NCBI RefSeq assembly: GCF_027595985.1
Contig: NC_073302.1
Span: 393,132,403 to 393,196,402 of the forward strand
Direction of reading: 5' to 3'
DNA length: 64,000 nucleotides
From: Sorex araneus
Lineage: Eukaryota > Chordata > Mammalia > Eulipotyphla > Soricidae
The notes beneath the pieces were generated by a model, which did no database searches, had not been told where the DNA came from, and saw nothing but the letters and a program-made list of their open reading frames with translations. A program made the translations under genes and the position numbers. Below, one piece after another: positions 53,990-64,000 of this stretch (position 1 is its first letter; the number at the start of each line of letters is the position of its first letter).

Positions 53990-55223
53990 AAGCTCCGCAG
54001 CCCATGCGGAGCCTCAGTCCTGGGGTTGGCGGCCTCGGACGTTTAATAACGTTTAATAACGTCCGGGCGGCCGGGCGGGCTAGGTCGGTTTGCGATGGAG
54101 GCCGCGAGTCGTGGCCGGTGGCACTTAGGGGGGGGGGGACCCGCCGCGTAGCCCCCAGCCTGCACTCCAGCTCTCCGCCAGTTCTGAGCGTCTCTTTGCC
54201 CTTCCCCACGCGTCTCGTCCTAACCCGGGCGCCGCGTGTGGGTGGGGGCGTGTCCCTAGAGTCCGCGAGCAGGAGGACCGCGGCTCTGCGGCTAGCGGCC
54301 GGCCAGGCAGTCGGCCACCGAGATTTGACTGGCAGGCGCAGGGGGCGGGCGCGGGGCGGTTCCCCGAGCGCGCGGGCCAATCGGTGCCGGGCCGAGGCGG
54401 GATCGTCGTTTCCGTTCGCTGCGCCCTGCCCGCCGATTCGCTCGCGGCTGCGGCTGGTGCGGAGAGCGCGCGCGGAGCGCTGGCGGGTGCGCGGCGGCGG
54501 GCCGGCGGGTCCGTGCGACCTATGGGAGGGGGTTGTGGCGCGCCGAACTCGACAAGTTTACTTCTGCCGCCGCTCGGGGTTAAGGGGGTGTGGGGCGGGC
54601 CAGTGCTAGGGGGCTTGGAGGCGGGGGGAGGGGGTGCGGGGGATGACTTCCTCCAGGCAAACTTTTCCCCGCCGCCCTCCCTGTGGAAAACTGAGCTGAC
54701 CGGGGAGTGAGCGTTGGAAGAGACGAGAGTGAGCACACGTGTGTGGAGGCCGGACCGCCGGGAATCACGTGCAGCCCCGTCGCCCGGCGGGAGCCGATTT
54801 TGCCCCGCGAGCGGCGGCGGCGGCGGCGGCGGCGGCGCTGGCCGGGAGGAAGAGCTGAGCGCCGAGGTTTGGGGAAGTGGGTGCTGCGCCAGCGGGGGCG
54901 CCCCGAGCGCGGCGGCCACGCGGGGTGTGTTTCCTTTCACTTCCCGCGGCCGCGGCCCGAGATGAGGAGACTGGAGTTCGACCCCTAGGCCTGAGTGCCC
55001 CGGGTCGAGCACCTCCCTTCCCCCCTCCCCCCACCACCTCTTCCTCGGCCTGGACTTCGGGGAGCGTCCCCCCTCCCCCCACCCCTCGCCCCGGCCCGGG
55101 GTTTCCGGCCATGAGTGAGCGCTGAAGTAGTTGGCGGTGTGGAGAGAGCCCCGGAGCGAAGACTGCGGGAGGCGATGCCCGCGGGCTTCTGAGTGACTTG
55201 GGGCAAGTGAAGGAAACCCCAAA
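53990..55223 (+). promoter_or_regulatory. TMEM243: TMEM243 CpG-island promoter and 5'-UTR region
   Basis: Very GC- and CpG-rich, TATA-less. Visible elements are a 10-bp tandem GTTTAATAAC x2 bounded by GGAC/GTCC (54037-54064), a GC-box run GGGGGCGGGCGCGGGGCGG near 54341, a CCAAT box (54377-54381), a nine-unit GCG repeat (54811-54837), and in the probable 5'-UTR three short upstream ORFs (54962-54988, 55111-55125, 55175-55192). The start of transcription cannot be fixed; I would place it between about 54400 and 54750. Long open frames on both strands here are by-products of high GC. Confidence 0.8.
54811..54837. repeat. (GCG)9 trinucleotide repeat
   Basis: Nine uninterrupted GCG/CGG units inside the TMEM243 CpG island, probably in the 5'-UTR or proximal promoter. 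Confidence 0.95.
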
Positions 55224-55304
55224 ATGGAGGACTTCGCGTCCCGGACCTATGGCACCAGTAGTGGCCTGGACAACAGACCGCTGTTCGGAGAGACGTCGGC
55301 CAAG
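55224..55304 (+). CDS. TMEM243: TMEM243 first coding exon (residues 1-27)
   Basis: TMEM243 (also MM-TRAG, C7orf23) is a small multi-pass membrane protein of about 118 residues with no settled function; its human gene lies beside CROT and the ABCB genes. The exon reads MEDFASRTYGTSSGLDNRPL then FGETSAK and ends CAAG before a consensus donor GTGAGT (55305). Human, as I recall it, begins MEDFATRTYGTSGLDNRPLF, so this copy has Thr6 replaced by Ser and one extra Ser. The ATG has A at -3 and G at +4. The exon holds only the cytosolic N-terminus; the transmembrane exons were not found up to 64000 and must lie beyond. Orientation and neighbour (CROT, divergent) agree with the human locus. Confidence 0.95.
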
Positions 55305-56175
55305 GTGAGTGTGAAACTGGGTGCCCGGCTTGGCTCCCCGACTGCGTGTCTGCCTGTCGGCGGGTGGGGGGCTCCCCGGATGCCTTTCCCTGCCTCTTCC
55401 CGTCCCACCCCCAGCTCGGCTCTGAAGTGTCTGCCCAACCACTTGCCCCCCTCTGTGGGCCAGGACTGGCCCAGAGCCTTCAGGGGTGGAGGAGGGTGGG
55501 TGGGCTGGAGGGAAGCTGCAGTTTCCAGCGGTTGGGGGCCCTTCCGGGGGATGGGAAGCCCCTCTGGGTAAGGTAGGGGGCGTGGAGCCCGGCTGCTGCA
55601 GAGGCTGCAGGTTGGTGTCCCCCCCGCCCCCCCCGGGAGGGGGAGAGCTGCGGAGAGCTGAGGTGCGGGTCTGTTTCTGTGGGGCCATTGAGAAGAGCAT
55701 GAAATGCGGGGTGGTTTGATGGCTTTCCGTGCCAGGAAGCGATCAAAGGGATTTTGCCCCTCCACGAGTCATAATACATATTCTTAAAAGGCCATTAAAA
55801 AAGTACAGTGTCTTTGAGCTCCGTCATGTGATGTGCAGGGCCAGCAGTTGAAGAGAGCTGTTTGCCTGGCCTCAGTGTAAACTTTGAGTAGTTTGGGCAG
55901 GATTATTAGCCAGGTTCACCCCGCCCCCTCCTTCCCCCGAAAGTGGCGTTGGTGATCTTTGACTCCTGACTGAGTGCTTTCAGCTTCTTAAGAAGTAGAG
56001 CACTCAAGAGCGCCTTCAGCTTCTTGGGCTTCCTCAGAGTGGGTAGGGGCCCCTCCTGCGGAAAGGATCTGTTTCACCTGGAGCGTGGCCCTAAATCTTG
56101 GCAGCTAGCCCGCGGCTTTACATTTTTTACTCCAGGTGGATTGTATTTTCTGTGTGTCTCAAAAGTGTTTTGAGC
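55305..56175 (+). other. TMEM243: TMEM243 intron 1, proximal part
   Basis: GC-rich at first (end of the CpG island near 55700), then ordinary sequence. No exon found. Confidence 0.7.
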
Positions 56176-56356
56176 AAAAGCTGGAGCAATAGCACAGTGG
56201 GTAGGGCGTTTGCTTTGCACAGGACGACCCGGGTTCGATCCCCAGCATCCCATGTAGTCCCCTGAGCACCGCCAGGGGTAATTCCTGAGTGCAGAGCCAG
56301 GAGTAACCCCTATATCTCCGGGTGTGACCCCCCCAAAAAAAAAGCAAAAAAAAAAT
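56176..56356 (+). mobile_element. S1 SINE in TMEM243 intron 1
   Basis: AGCTGGAGCAATAGCACAGT head, GGTTCGATCCC B box, CCAGGAGTAACCCCTATATC, A-rich tail. AGTGTTTTGA on both sides is the duplication. Same orientation as TMEM243. Confidence 0.93.
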
Positions 56357-56814
56357 AGTGTTTTGAACTGGCTCTCTATAAAGATGCAGCTTTTGTTTTT
56401 GTTTTTCAGCCCACAGTGCACTTGGTTTGAGAAAGGAATGCTAATCCAGTAGATGTTCTTGATTAATGTAGACATGATTGAGCATTATGTACCAGGCCCC
56501 AGGGGTGCAAAGAAGCCAGGGAGATCTCATGGGAACCTAGAGAGTGGAGGCAGCTTGCTGCCTGCTGGGATTAGACCTGGGGCATCTGGCTTCCCAGCTG
56601 CCACCACAGCTAAGAGGTTCAGTATATCTCTCCCATGTGCTTTGATCAACAGATTGGGGAGATTCAGATTTGTAATCTCCTTTAGCCCTAAAGCTCCTGA
56701 GCATAGGTGGATGATTTGGTTGAACTTGATTTATATCTTTACCTAGAACGAGCTTGGGCTGAATCTATGTAAATTTCCTATTGGAAACCTAAGAACTCTT
56801 TTATTTTTAATTAA

Positions 56815-56993
56815 TTTTTTGGTGTTTTTACCTTTTTGTGCCACACCCAGTGGTGCTCAGGGTTTACTCCTGGCTCTGTGCTCAGGGATCACTCTTTTTG
56901 AGCTCAGTACCCAATGGGGTGTGGAGATCAAACCCTGGTTGGCCATGTGCAAGGCAGGTGCCCTATCCACTATACTATCTCTTTGCCCCCAGA
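56815..56993 (-). mobile_element. old SINE relic
   Basis: Antisense: TGTGCCACACCCAGTGGTGC, TTTACTCCTGGCTCTGTGCT, GAGATCAAACCCTGGTTGGC, ending CTCTTTGCCCCC. Confidence 0.82.
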
Positions 56994-57196
56994 ACTCTAC
57001 TATTTTAAAGGAACCTTTTAAAGTGCATACTGATGGATTCCTTTACATAATCCTGATGTCACTATGCAACTTGAGTCTTTTCAACTGTAGATCCAGCTTC
57101 TCAGATAAAAGTTAAGAATAATTCCAAATCTTTCAAAATTGCCCCCTTTCAGAGTCCTCTCATGGGTTAATAGGATGATTAACAGCGAGAGAAATT

Positions 57197-57290
57197 GAGC
57201 CAGGGAGATAGCTCAAAGGAGTAGAATGTGTGTTTTGCACATGAGAGGGGGGGGGGAGGAGAGAGAGAGAGAGAGAGAGAGAAGGAAAAA
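57197..57290. repeat. SINE head fragment and (GA)n tract
   Basis: GAGCCAGGGAGATAGCTCAA (57197-57241) looks like an old SINE head. It is followed by a G run and (GA)n at about 57247-57282. Confidence 0.65.
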
Positions 57291-58316
57291 TCCCCAAGCC
57301 CTGAAGGAAGATTGTTCATCTTTATTGATGGCAAATGAAGAATTCTGGGCTTACCCTTGAGTGTGTATTTCTCCTGACTGGCCAGAAAGCTGGATTCACA
57401 GTTCTGTTAAGGTTAGTAATGGTGAGCTGCCACTACTAACGAGAAAAACCCACCTCCTGTCATGTTCTGATGGGTTTTCTCAGCTTTTATTAATTACCTG
57501 CCTTAGAACAACCATTTGTAGATAGCCTCTCAGTTTGTAATCTGGAAGGCCAAGAGCTTTGTGTTCCTAACTATAAAGCAGAAATGTCTGGGGCTCACTG
57601 AATCAAAGTCTGGAGTAGAGTTTGTGTTCTTTAGGGCCAGTCAGCTCATCGCCTCCCCCCCCCCCACCTTGTTTGATCATTATTCCTTTGTATGATGGTC
57701 CTTGTTTCTGTTTTCACAGGGAGGCAAGCTGAACCTTAAAGCTTGTTGAGTCACAACGGTTTTCCTTTGGTAGTGTTTTATGAGCTGATTGTCATTGAAG
57801 AATTCATCACTAAAAGCTCCATAGACATACCTTCACAAATCTAGGGCCCTTACACAGGATTTGGGTGGAGTGGTTGGTCCATGTAAAGCAGTGAGGAAAG
57901 ATACCAAATACGTACTCTCAAATCATACAGGTATAATCCAGGGTGCCGTGGACAGCACCTTCAGGGAGCAGTATCTGAAGGAATTTTGTTTTCACCTGTA
58001 CTTTGTGCATGTAGTGATTTCAGTTCCTGAACCCTAGGTGTTTCATGATAGATCTATGAAGCAACACACAAAGTGAAGGTTACATGACTAAGGGATAATA
58101 GATGGAAAGATGTTAATATTTTGTAATAAACTAGTTTTTCTTTCCTTGATACTTTTGAAATTATGGATTTCTGTATGGAATGGGCTGCCTTAAGCATCCC
58201 TGACAATGTTGCTATGCTTTTTAAAAAATTAAAGACCTGTTTTCAAGTTTTCTGCTGTAGTGCATCTCTTTCAGGTGATAAATAGATGCCATGATAAAAT
58301 TAGTTTTTTCTTTTCC
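57291..58316 (+). other. TMEM243: TMEM243 intron, no recognised feature
   Basis: Unique DNA with a short C run at 57653-57667. Confidence 0.5.
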
Positions 58317-58500
58317 TGTTTTTTTTTTTTTTTTTTTTTTTAGTTATACCTCATAGTACCTAGGATTTACTCTTGGCTCTCTGCTCAAAGATTACTCCTG
58401 GTGGAGGGAGTTCGGGGGATAATAAATGATGCTGGCAATCAAACTTAGGTTGACTGCTTGCAAGGCAAGTACCTTACATGCTATACCATCTCTCGAGCCC
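58317..58500 (-). mobile_element. old SINE with long T tail
   Basis: About 25 T, then GTTATACCTCATAGTACCTA, TTTACTCTTGGCTCTCTGCT, GCTGGCAATCAAACTTAGG and a head ending CTCGAGCCC. Confidence 0.82.
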
Positions 58501-60783
58501 AGTAAGTTTTCTAAGACTGTGTTGTATTTTAGCATTTTCTAAAGGAATGTTGTCCTTTAGAAATATTAAAAAAAAAACCCATAGAAATATATGCGCAACA
58601 TTTATAGTTTTTATCATAATTCAAGTATAGTACATGAAATTAGTTTTAATCTATTTCATTTAAGTACATATATCCAAAATACAGTTAGTCTACTCAGTAG
58701 TCATAATGTAGTCATTTAGTATGTGATAAACAGAAAACATAGATATTTTAATACTTCTTTTTCTGTACTGAACCTTGGAAATCCAGTGTGTATTTTTTTA
58801 CTTACAGCATGTCTCAGTTTGGACTATTCACAGCTCAAGACCACATTTAGCTAGTATCACCTTACTGAACTGCTTTGTCCAAGGAAAGTGAATTACTAGT
58901 TCCAGTGGTTTCATACTGCTGTTTGGCAAATATCTTTCTTTCCTTTGGACCATCTTCTCAGAACTTTTAATATGGCACTTTCCTCCAAGATGCTAGTTGA
59001 ATGCTAGAGTGGGTAAATAATACTTTCTGAATTGCTTACTAGCATTTTTATCCTAGGCATAGTATCTAAGCTCTCAGAACAGGAGCATTCATGAGCCAGG
59101 ATTCTACAAAACATACTTTGAGAAATATCTAGGAACCAACATCTCTGCTTTTCCCCCTCCACTCTACTATAAACTTAAGTGCCTACTATGGCAGTTGAAA
59201 GCTGCTTCAGGACAGCATACAGTTGAGGCCGTCTTAGTGCTGGGTAATGGAAGGGCAGTGATTATCCTCTGGGCTTGAGAGTCTGGATTTTCTGATAACT
59301 TTACTAGTTGTGGAATCATCTGAGGTGAGCTTAGCCAGTGTGTATTTGTGAATCTGGGAGGAAGATGCTGGTTCTCTGTGGGAGAAAGCAAAGTGGACAA
59401 GGAGAAATGTGGTATTTGGTGGCATGTGATGTTAATCGGTTTGTAAATTATTTTCTGTCGATTTTTAATGACACATGCTGTTTCATATTACAAGCAAGAT
59501 TGTAGTTATTCTTATCCTTTTATTCCTTTTTGGATGTGAGATGAGAAGAGTAGCTTTGGAGTACAGGTGTACACACTGAGCTCAGCAGATAGTACAGGGA
59601 TATCACTGCAGGAGGTGAGTTAGTGGATCCTGGGTTTTTGCTTTTGGATTTTTTGGCTCCAAAGGCAAAAAAATCTATATGTAGGGCTGAGATGGAGCTC
59701 AACAGTGGAGTACTTACCGAGTGAGTGTAAGTCCTCTGGTTTTGTCCTCTGGCACCACTGCATAAACAAAACAAAAACCACACCCAAAGCCAAAGAAAGT
59801 ATGAAAAGCACTTTCCTACATTCTTCTATTTCCTGCCTTTTCCCACTGCCTTCACCACCTTCCTCCACCCCCCAAAAGAAAAGTAGAAGCATATAAACAA
59901 GAAGACTGGTGAAAAACATTTTTTTTTTAATGGCATGTAGTTCAATTCAAGCATATCCACCTTTGAGCTTTTTATAGCTTCTGCAAATAGCAGGGTAGAC
60001 TAGAGTGCTACTTCATGCCTCTTTTTATGTGGGGTTGGTGACATGGAAGTGTGCTGCTTTTTGGAGTGCAAAGCTGTGGCTGAGATTGATGTGTCTAAGC
60101 CTGCTACGCTCCCGCTGCCACAATGCTAAAGGCTCCCCTGGGGATAGTGCAGACTCTCACTCCTTTCCTTTGAGTAGTTTCTGGGTGAGCCTCTGAGCAC
60201 ATCACCTGTCTCCCTCAGAGGACAGCTGGTGGTCCAGGGGTATGGGTCACTTTTGCCCCAGTCCCTCTTCCAGCCTGACAAGCCACTTTCAAGTTGCCAT
60301 TTCATGTGCTATATGATAGAGGCTGTAAATTTTTTCTTCCCTACTATATAATATTTCCTCTTTACCATCCCAAATTGGAGCTATCTGTGGGCTGGGCTAA
60401 GGCCATTACATCTTTGAAGTGTCCAGTACATAGGAAAGACTGGGATCCTGTCATCTCACCCATACTCTGGTCAAGCTTGGGGTAGGCTCTCATTTCTTCA
60501 GACACCTTTCATTTAGCTATGTCTCTGATGCTCTTGGCAAGGTTATTCCTTTCTGTACCACCCTGTTGTCTCCAAATACCTGAATACTGCTATCCTGATT
60601 CCTGCTCAGAACTTTCCTTATAACTCAGTCTTTACCCATTCTTCCTTCCCTGACAATAGGAGATGCCAGGTCCTGTGAGGGAGTTCTGCAGATCTAGCCT
60701 CCTTGTAGTATAGGTTTTGAGTGCGCTTAGAGACTCAGCAGCCTCATTTTTCTAGCCTTTCAGGCAGCAAGCATAATTCCTGC
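58501..60783 (+). other. TMEM243: TMEM243 intron, mostly unique
   Basis: A short old SINE-like piece at 59683-59790 (AGGGCTGAGATGGAGCTCAA, CAAACAAAACAAAAACC tail). Otherwise nothing recognised. Confidence 0.45.
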
Positions 60784-60799
60784 CTAGTGCTTGATTTTT

Positions 60800-61149
60800 T
60801 CTTTTAATTCTTTTATTAATTCACCATGTGGAAGTTACAAAGCGTTCAGGTTAAAGTCTCAGTTATACAATGCTCAAACACCCATCCCTTCACCAGTGCA
60901 CATATTCCACCACCAAGAATCACGATATACGTCCCCCCTCCCCCCACCTCCCCAGCCCCCCACCCCGCATGTGTAACTGGTAAATTTCACTTTACTTTCA
61001 CTTTACTTGGATTACATTTCAATATTTAAACAAAAAGATTCACTATTATTGATTTGGAGTTTCTCCCCCCTAAAGTCGATTTGAAAAGAAAGCATTTGGT
61101 AATTTGTTTTCCATTGCTGAGAATGAAGAGATATGAAGTCAGGAGGCCG
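60800..61149 (-). mobile_element. L1 3'-UTR-only insertion, exact duplication
   Basis: 350 bp: T-rich tail, TTATTAATTCACCATGTGGA, TCAGTTATACAATGCTCAAA, CACCCATCCCTTCACCAGTG and TCACTTTACTTGGATTACAT. CTAGTGCTTGATTTTT is duplicated exactly (60784-60799 and 61150-61165). Confidence 0.93.
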
Positions 61150-61165
61150 CTAGTGCTTGATTTTT

Positions 61166-61480
61166 ATGTGTTGTAGTTTTAAGTGCAGTGAGAATTTCAT
61201 ATCACCAAAAAGTAACCTGCATTTGTGGGACATTCTGAACCATGAATAGAAGGCTGGATACCTCAGATCTGGATTGAGAGGAGTACTGGAGATTTGTGGA
61301 CAGTTTAAAGCTATCCCTTTTCCTTATTGCTGGGTGACCACAACAAGGAGGCTGTGGTAAGTGAGTGATAAAGTATTGTTTTATTTTATTTTTAAGCTTA
61401 GGTTTAGGTCTGGCTCCTAGAAGCTGATAGTCTGCTGATTATCTGAAGAAGAGATTTTTGCATGTTGCTACTTAAGGCCG

Positions 61481-61518
<38 letters not shown>

Positions 61519-61795
61519 GGAAGCTCATAGGACAGGGATAATTACAATGGTATTGGTCAGCTACTCCATTAGACATGGTAGGAATTACATCAATGCCATT
61601 ATTAGTCACATTCATTGATGTGACTCTCTCTGCTGAATGTCACTGTTCTCTAGGGGCTTTACAGTTCTTTACCAGCAGTCCCAAATGTTCAAACATTATG
61701 CAAGTATAGATGTATAAGTTAAATAACTTTCCCAAGGCCACAGGCATGTGGTAAAATAAATAGATCTGAATTAAGTCTGTTAAGAATTCTTACTT
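61166..61795 (+). other. TMEM243: TMEM243 intron with poly(T) run
   Basis: Uninterrupted T tract of about 35 nt at 61483-61516, possibly a tail remnant with no body. Otherwise unique. Confidence 0.5.
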
Positions 61796-61888
61796 CGGGA
61801 TGGGTACTCAACCATTGTATGACTGAAACGTAATCATGAAAATGTTTGTCTGTAATTGTATTCACGGTCTTTCATTAAAAAATTAAAA
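61796..61888 (+). mobile_element. short L1 3' end
   Basis: GGGATGGGTACTCAACCATT, GTATGACTGAAACGTAATCA, ATTCACGGTCTTTCATTAAA and an A-rich end joined directly to an S1 SINE. Confidence 0.82.
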
Positions 61889-62080
61889 GGGGTTGGAGCA
61901 ATAGCACATTGGGTAGGGCATTTGCCTTGCATGCGGCTGACCCGGGTTCGATTCCCAGCATCCCATATGGTCCCCTGAGCACCGCCGGGGGTAACTCACA
62001 TTCCTGAGTGCAGAGACAGGAATGACCCCTGTGCATCGCCAGGTGTGACCCAAAAAGCAAAAAAAAAAAAAAAAAAAACT
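61889..62080 (+). mobile_element. S1 SINE attached to an L1 3' end
   Basis: Near-consensus S1 (GGGGTTGGAGCAATAGCACA, GGTTCGATTCC, GTGTGACCCAAAAAGC) with a 20-nt poly(A). CTTACTTCGGG before the L1 piece and CTTACTTAGGG after the SINE suggest one duplication around both. Confidence 0.93.
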
Positions 62081-62292
62081 TACTTAGGGCCCAATGAATT
62101 TTGATTGACCTCAGCCTTCAAACAAGAACCTTCTAGGTCCCATTTTCTAATTTTTTCCTATGATCTGATTTCCATAAGTGTTGGTTTTCATTGGAAAATC
62201 ATGTTTTCAGTGCATGTATTCATCAGAAAAATCTGGTAGTATAGTTAACACAAAAAATATTTGCAACAGAATGTACTCCAAAATGTTAATTC

Positions 62293-62415
62293 GGGAGCTG
62301 GGAACAAAGTACAGGTGTTCAGGTGCCTTCCTTTCATGATGTCAACCCTAGTTCAATCACTGGCACTTTATGGTTCCCAAGAGCACTTCTGTGTATGACC
62401 CAACCCCCACCCCAA
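62293..62415 (+). mobile_element. old SINE relic
   Basis: CCCTAGTTCAATCACTGGCA (B-box region), CCAAGAGCACTTCTGTGTAT and GACCCAACCCCCACCCCAAA. Confidence 0.65.
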
Positions 62416-63357
62416 AAATTTGAATCTGCAAAATAAGGGGAGCATTATAAAATGTCTATATAACCTTTTCTTTCTTGGGATCTGCACAGAGCAGTGGAGG
62501 TCATGGTGCCTTCTTGATAGAGTACAGTGTGAGTTGTAAAGAAACGTGTGTCTGTGTTCTCAGCAATCCTATCTCATGTTGTTGCTGCACATGAGATCCT
62601 GCTCCTGTACTGGTCAGAGTCCAGTGTTCCTATGGGAATTCTATAAGGCAATAACTATGGTCAAAGTTCAGTGCTTACTGTAGAGTCAGCAGGGTGTCCC
62701 TTGCCTTCCCTTCATGGAAGCTGTCTTGGGTTCCTTCTGTCAGCAACATGAGGGGATGCACTTCAAAGGGGGCCTGTAGTTTTGGAGGAACTAAGCTAAA
62801 CTTGCTGGCATGGTCAGAGGCTTCTTGCTTCACAAAGCAAACCCTCTTAGTATTGTGTCCTCTTGGTAGTTTATTCCTAGAGCACTACCCCATGGGCTTT
62901 TGGACCAGGCTACTTCCAGAGCTTTCCTTTAAGTTTTTGACCGTGTATCTTATGATTTATTTATTTTTAAAGTTTTCCCCTCCGATTTGGAAAAAAAAAG
63001 GAAAGTCTTATCTGAGAACTGGCCTTTTATTTATAGTATCAGAACCCTTGTATTTGAGAAACACAACTTTGGATTCAGAATTAAAGAATGTGGCTCAAGA
63101 TTCTGAATCACTCTATACAAGTTAATGAATGGTAGGGAGTGATGGTGTCTTTGGACATTTCATCTGTCTGAGCAGATTGCCCTTCTTCATGTTCCCTTAC
63201 ACTGTCTGTACTGACCTGAATACTTGGTTCGGTAGAGGGTCAGTACTCAATATAAAATATCATCAAACCCTTTAAAAGGTTAGCAAAGTGCCAATGACCT
63301 TTATAGTCCCTGGGAATTAGAAGACTTTTGAGTCTTAGGCCTAAAAGCAAGGGTAAG
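62416..63357 (+). other. TMEM243: TMEM243 intron, no recognised feature
   Basis: The 143-residue open frame at 62694-63125 has no recognisable domain and ends in low-complexity text. I do not call it a gene. Confidence 0.5.
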
Positions 63358-63500
63358 ATTTTATTTTTGTACTACACATGGCTTCACCTTGTTTGGTGCT
63401 TGGGGATCACTCCTGATGGCACTTGGGACCATGTGATGGGAGTAAGGGTGGGAATCAGGAATCACAAGCAAAGGGTGATCCATTTTGTGGCAGAGTGGTG
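63358..63500 (-). mobile_element. old SINE relic
   Basis: Antisense blocks GGGGATCACTCCTGATGGCA and CACTTGGGACCATGTGATGG. The B-box half is poorly preserved. Confidence 0.55.
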
Positions 63501-63849
63501 GGAGATAGAAAGTTTAGTGACGGGCATTTGAGCGTTTCATTGTGCCTGAACTCTAAAACTTGGGAGGAATGATGGAGGAATGGACAGATTGGATCTGAAG
63601 TTACTTGTTCTAAGGAGCATGATTTTCCTCAGGAGATTAGGTGATTGAATGTGTAATATGTATGCCATTTTTGTTAGTCCATTCTATTTCAGAAAAGGTG
63701 CTATGTGCTGGGTAGTTTTTCATTTTTCAGGGAGCACATATTATCACAGGAAAGATGGAGAGATCTTAAGTCCTTGTTCATCTCTCTTCCTTTTTTAAGC
63801 TTCAGTTGTCTTAGCCTTCACTTTATTTCTGCTCCCCTTCTCTCCCCTT

Positions 63850-64000
63850 TTTTCTGCCACACCTGGTGGTGCTCAGGGCCTACTCCTAGCTATGTTTAGA
63901 GACGGGTCTTGGCAGGCTTGGGGCACTGTATGCGGTGCCAGAAATAGAACAGAACCCAGGTCAGCCACATGCCAAGTAAATGCCTTATTGCTCCAGTCCT
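63850..64000 (-). mobile_element. old SINE relic, cut by window end
   Basis: TTCTGCCACACCTGGTGGTG, GGGCCTACTCCTAGC, GAACAGAACCCAGGTCAGCC and a head ending TTGCTCCAGTCC. Confidence 0.78.

Noticed and set aside
54125..55222. 365-residue minus-strand open frame and other long frames in the CpG island
   Set aside because: Pro/Arg/Gly/Ser-rich low-complexity translation of GC-rich DNA, overlapping the TMEM243 promoter; stop codons are rare there by composition.
62694..63125. 143-residue frame as a TMEM243 exon or new gene
   Set aside because: No resemblance to the TMEM243 transmembrane segment or any family; a chance frame in an intron.
1..64000. CRISPR array, prokaryotic operon or phage-like system
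   Set aside because: Regular repeats here are microsatellites or dispersed retroposons, and all genes have spliceosomal introns. There is no prokaryotic signature or sign of contamination.

Overview
The window is mammalian nuclear DNA, most likely from a shrew (Soricidae, probably Sorex). It has intron-split genes, two unmethylated-looking CpG-rich promoters and a very dense load of retroposons. The species call rests on two things: a tRNA-derived SINE present in over a dozen young copies that I associate with Sorex, and a fragment of an RTE-type LINE, a class reported (from memory) as horizontally acquired in the common shrew. The species call is inference; the mammalian gene content is read directly.

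Two protein-coding genes are present, each represented only by its 5' part. On the left, on the minus strand, is CROT (peroxisomal carnitine O-octanoyltransferase). Its probable non-coding exon 1 ends at 11631, and four coding exons (7491-7377, 6239-6115, 5185-5004, 4851-4727) encode residues 1-182; the rest lies left of the window. On the right, on the plus strand, is TMEM243: a strong CpG island (about 53990-55700) and the first coding exon (55224-55304), with the following exons beyond position 64000. The genes are divergent and neighbouring, in the same relative order as on human chromosome 7q21. The 42 kb between them holds no protein-coding gene that I can support. In human a lncRNA (TP53TG1) starts divergently from the CROT promoter; I could not identify its exons here.

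The intergenic stretch is a stack of retroposons: (i) S1, a short tRNA-derived SINE with a poly(A) or AAAT tail; (ii) S2, a SINE with the same tRNA-like head but a different body and a 3' tail matching the 3' end of an RTE-type LINE; (iii) R, an approximately 540-bp GC-rich retroposon sharing the S2 middle domain and an RTE-like tail; (iv) many L1 3' ends, including two twin-priming inversions, one L1/SINE chimera and several insertions holding only 3'-UTR; (v) one RTE C-terminal coding remnant at 52260-52680; (vi) two solo LTRs of different ERV types, both nested inside L1s; and (vii) ancient L1 and SINE relics. Many insertions have target-site duplications that can be read exactly, so the order of events can be reconstructed.

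I found no bacterial-type system, CRISPR array or novel defence locus. The most interesting material is the retroposon biology: one tRNA head used with two different LINE tails, intermediates that link the SINE to an RTE coding region, and a chimeric L1-SINE insertion. Next is a three-fold repeated CCAAT/GC-box module in the CROT promoter.
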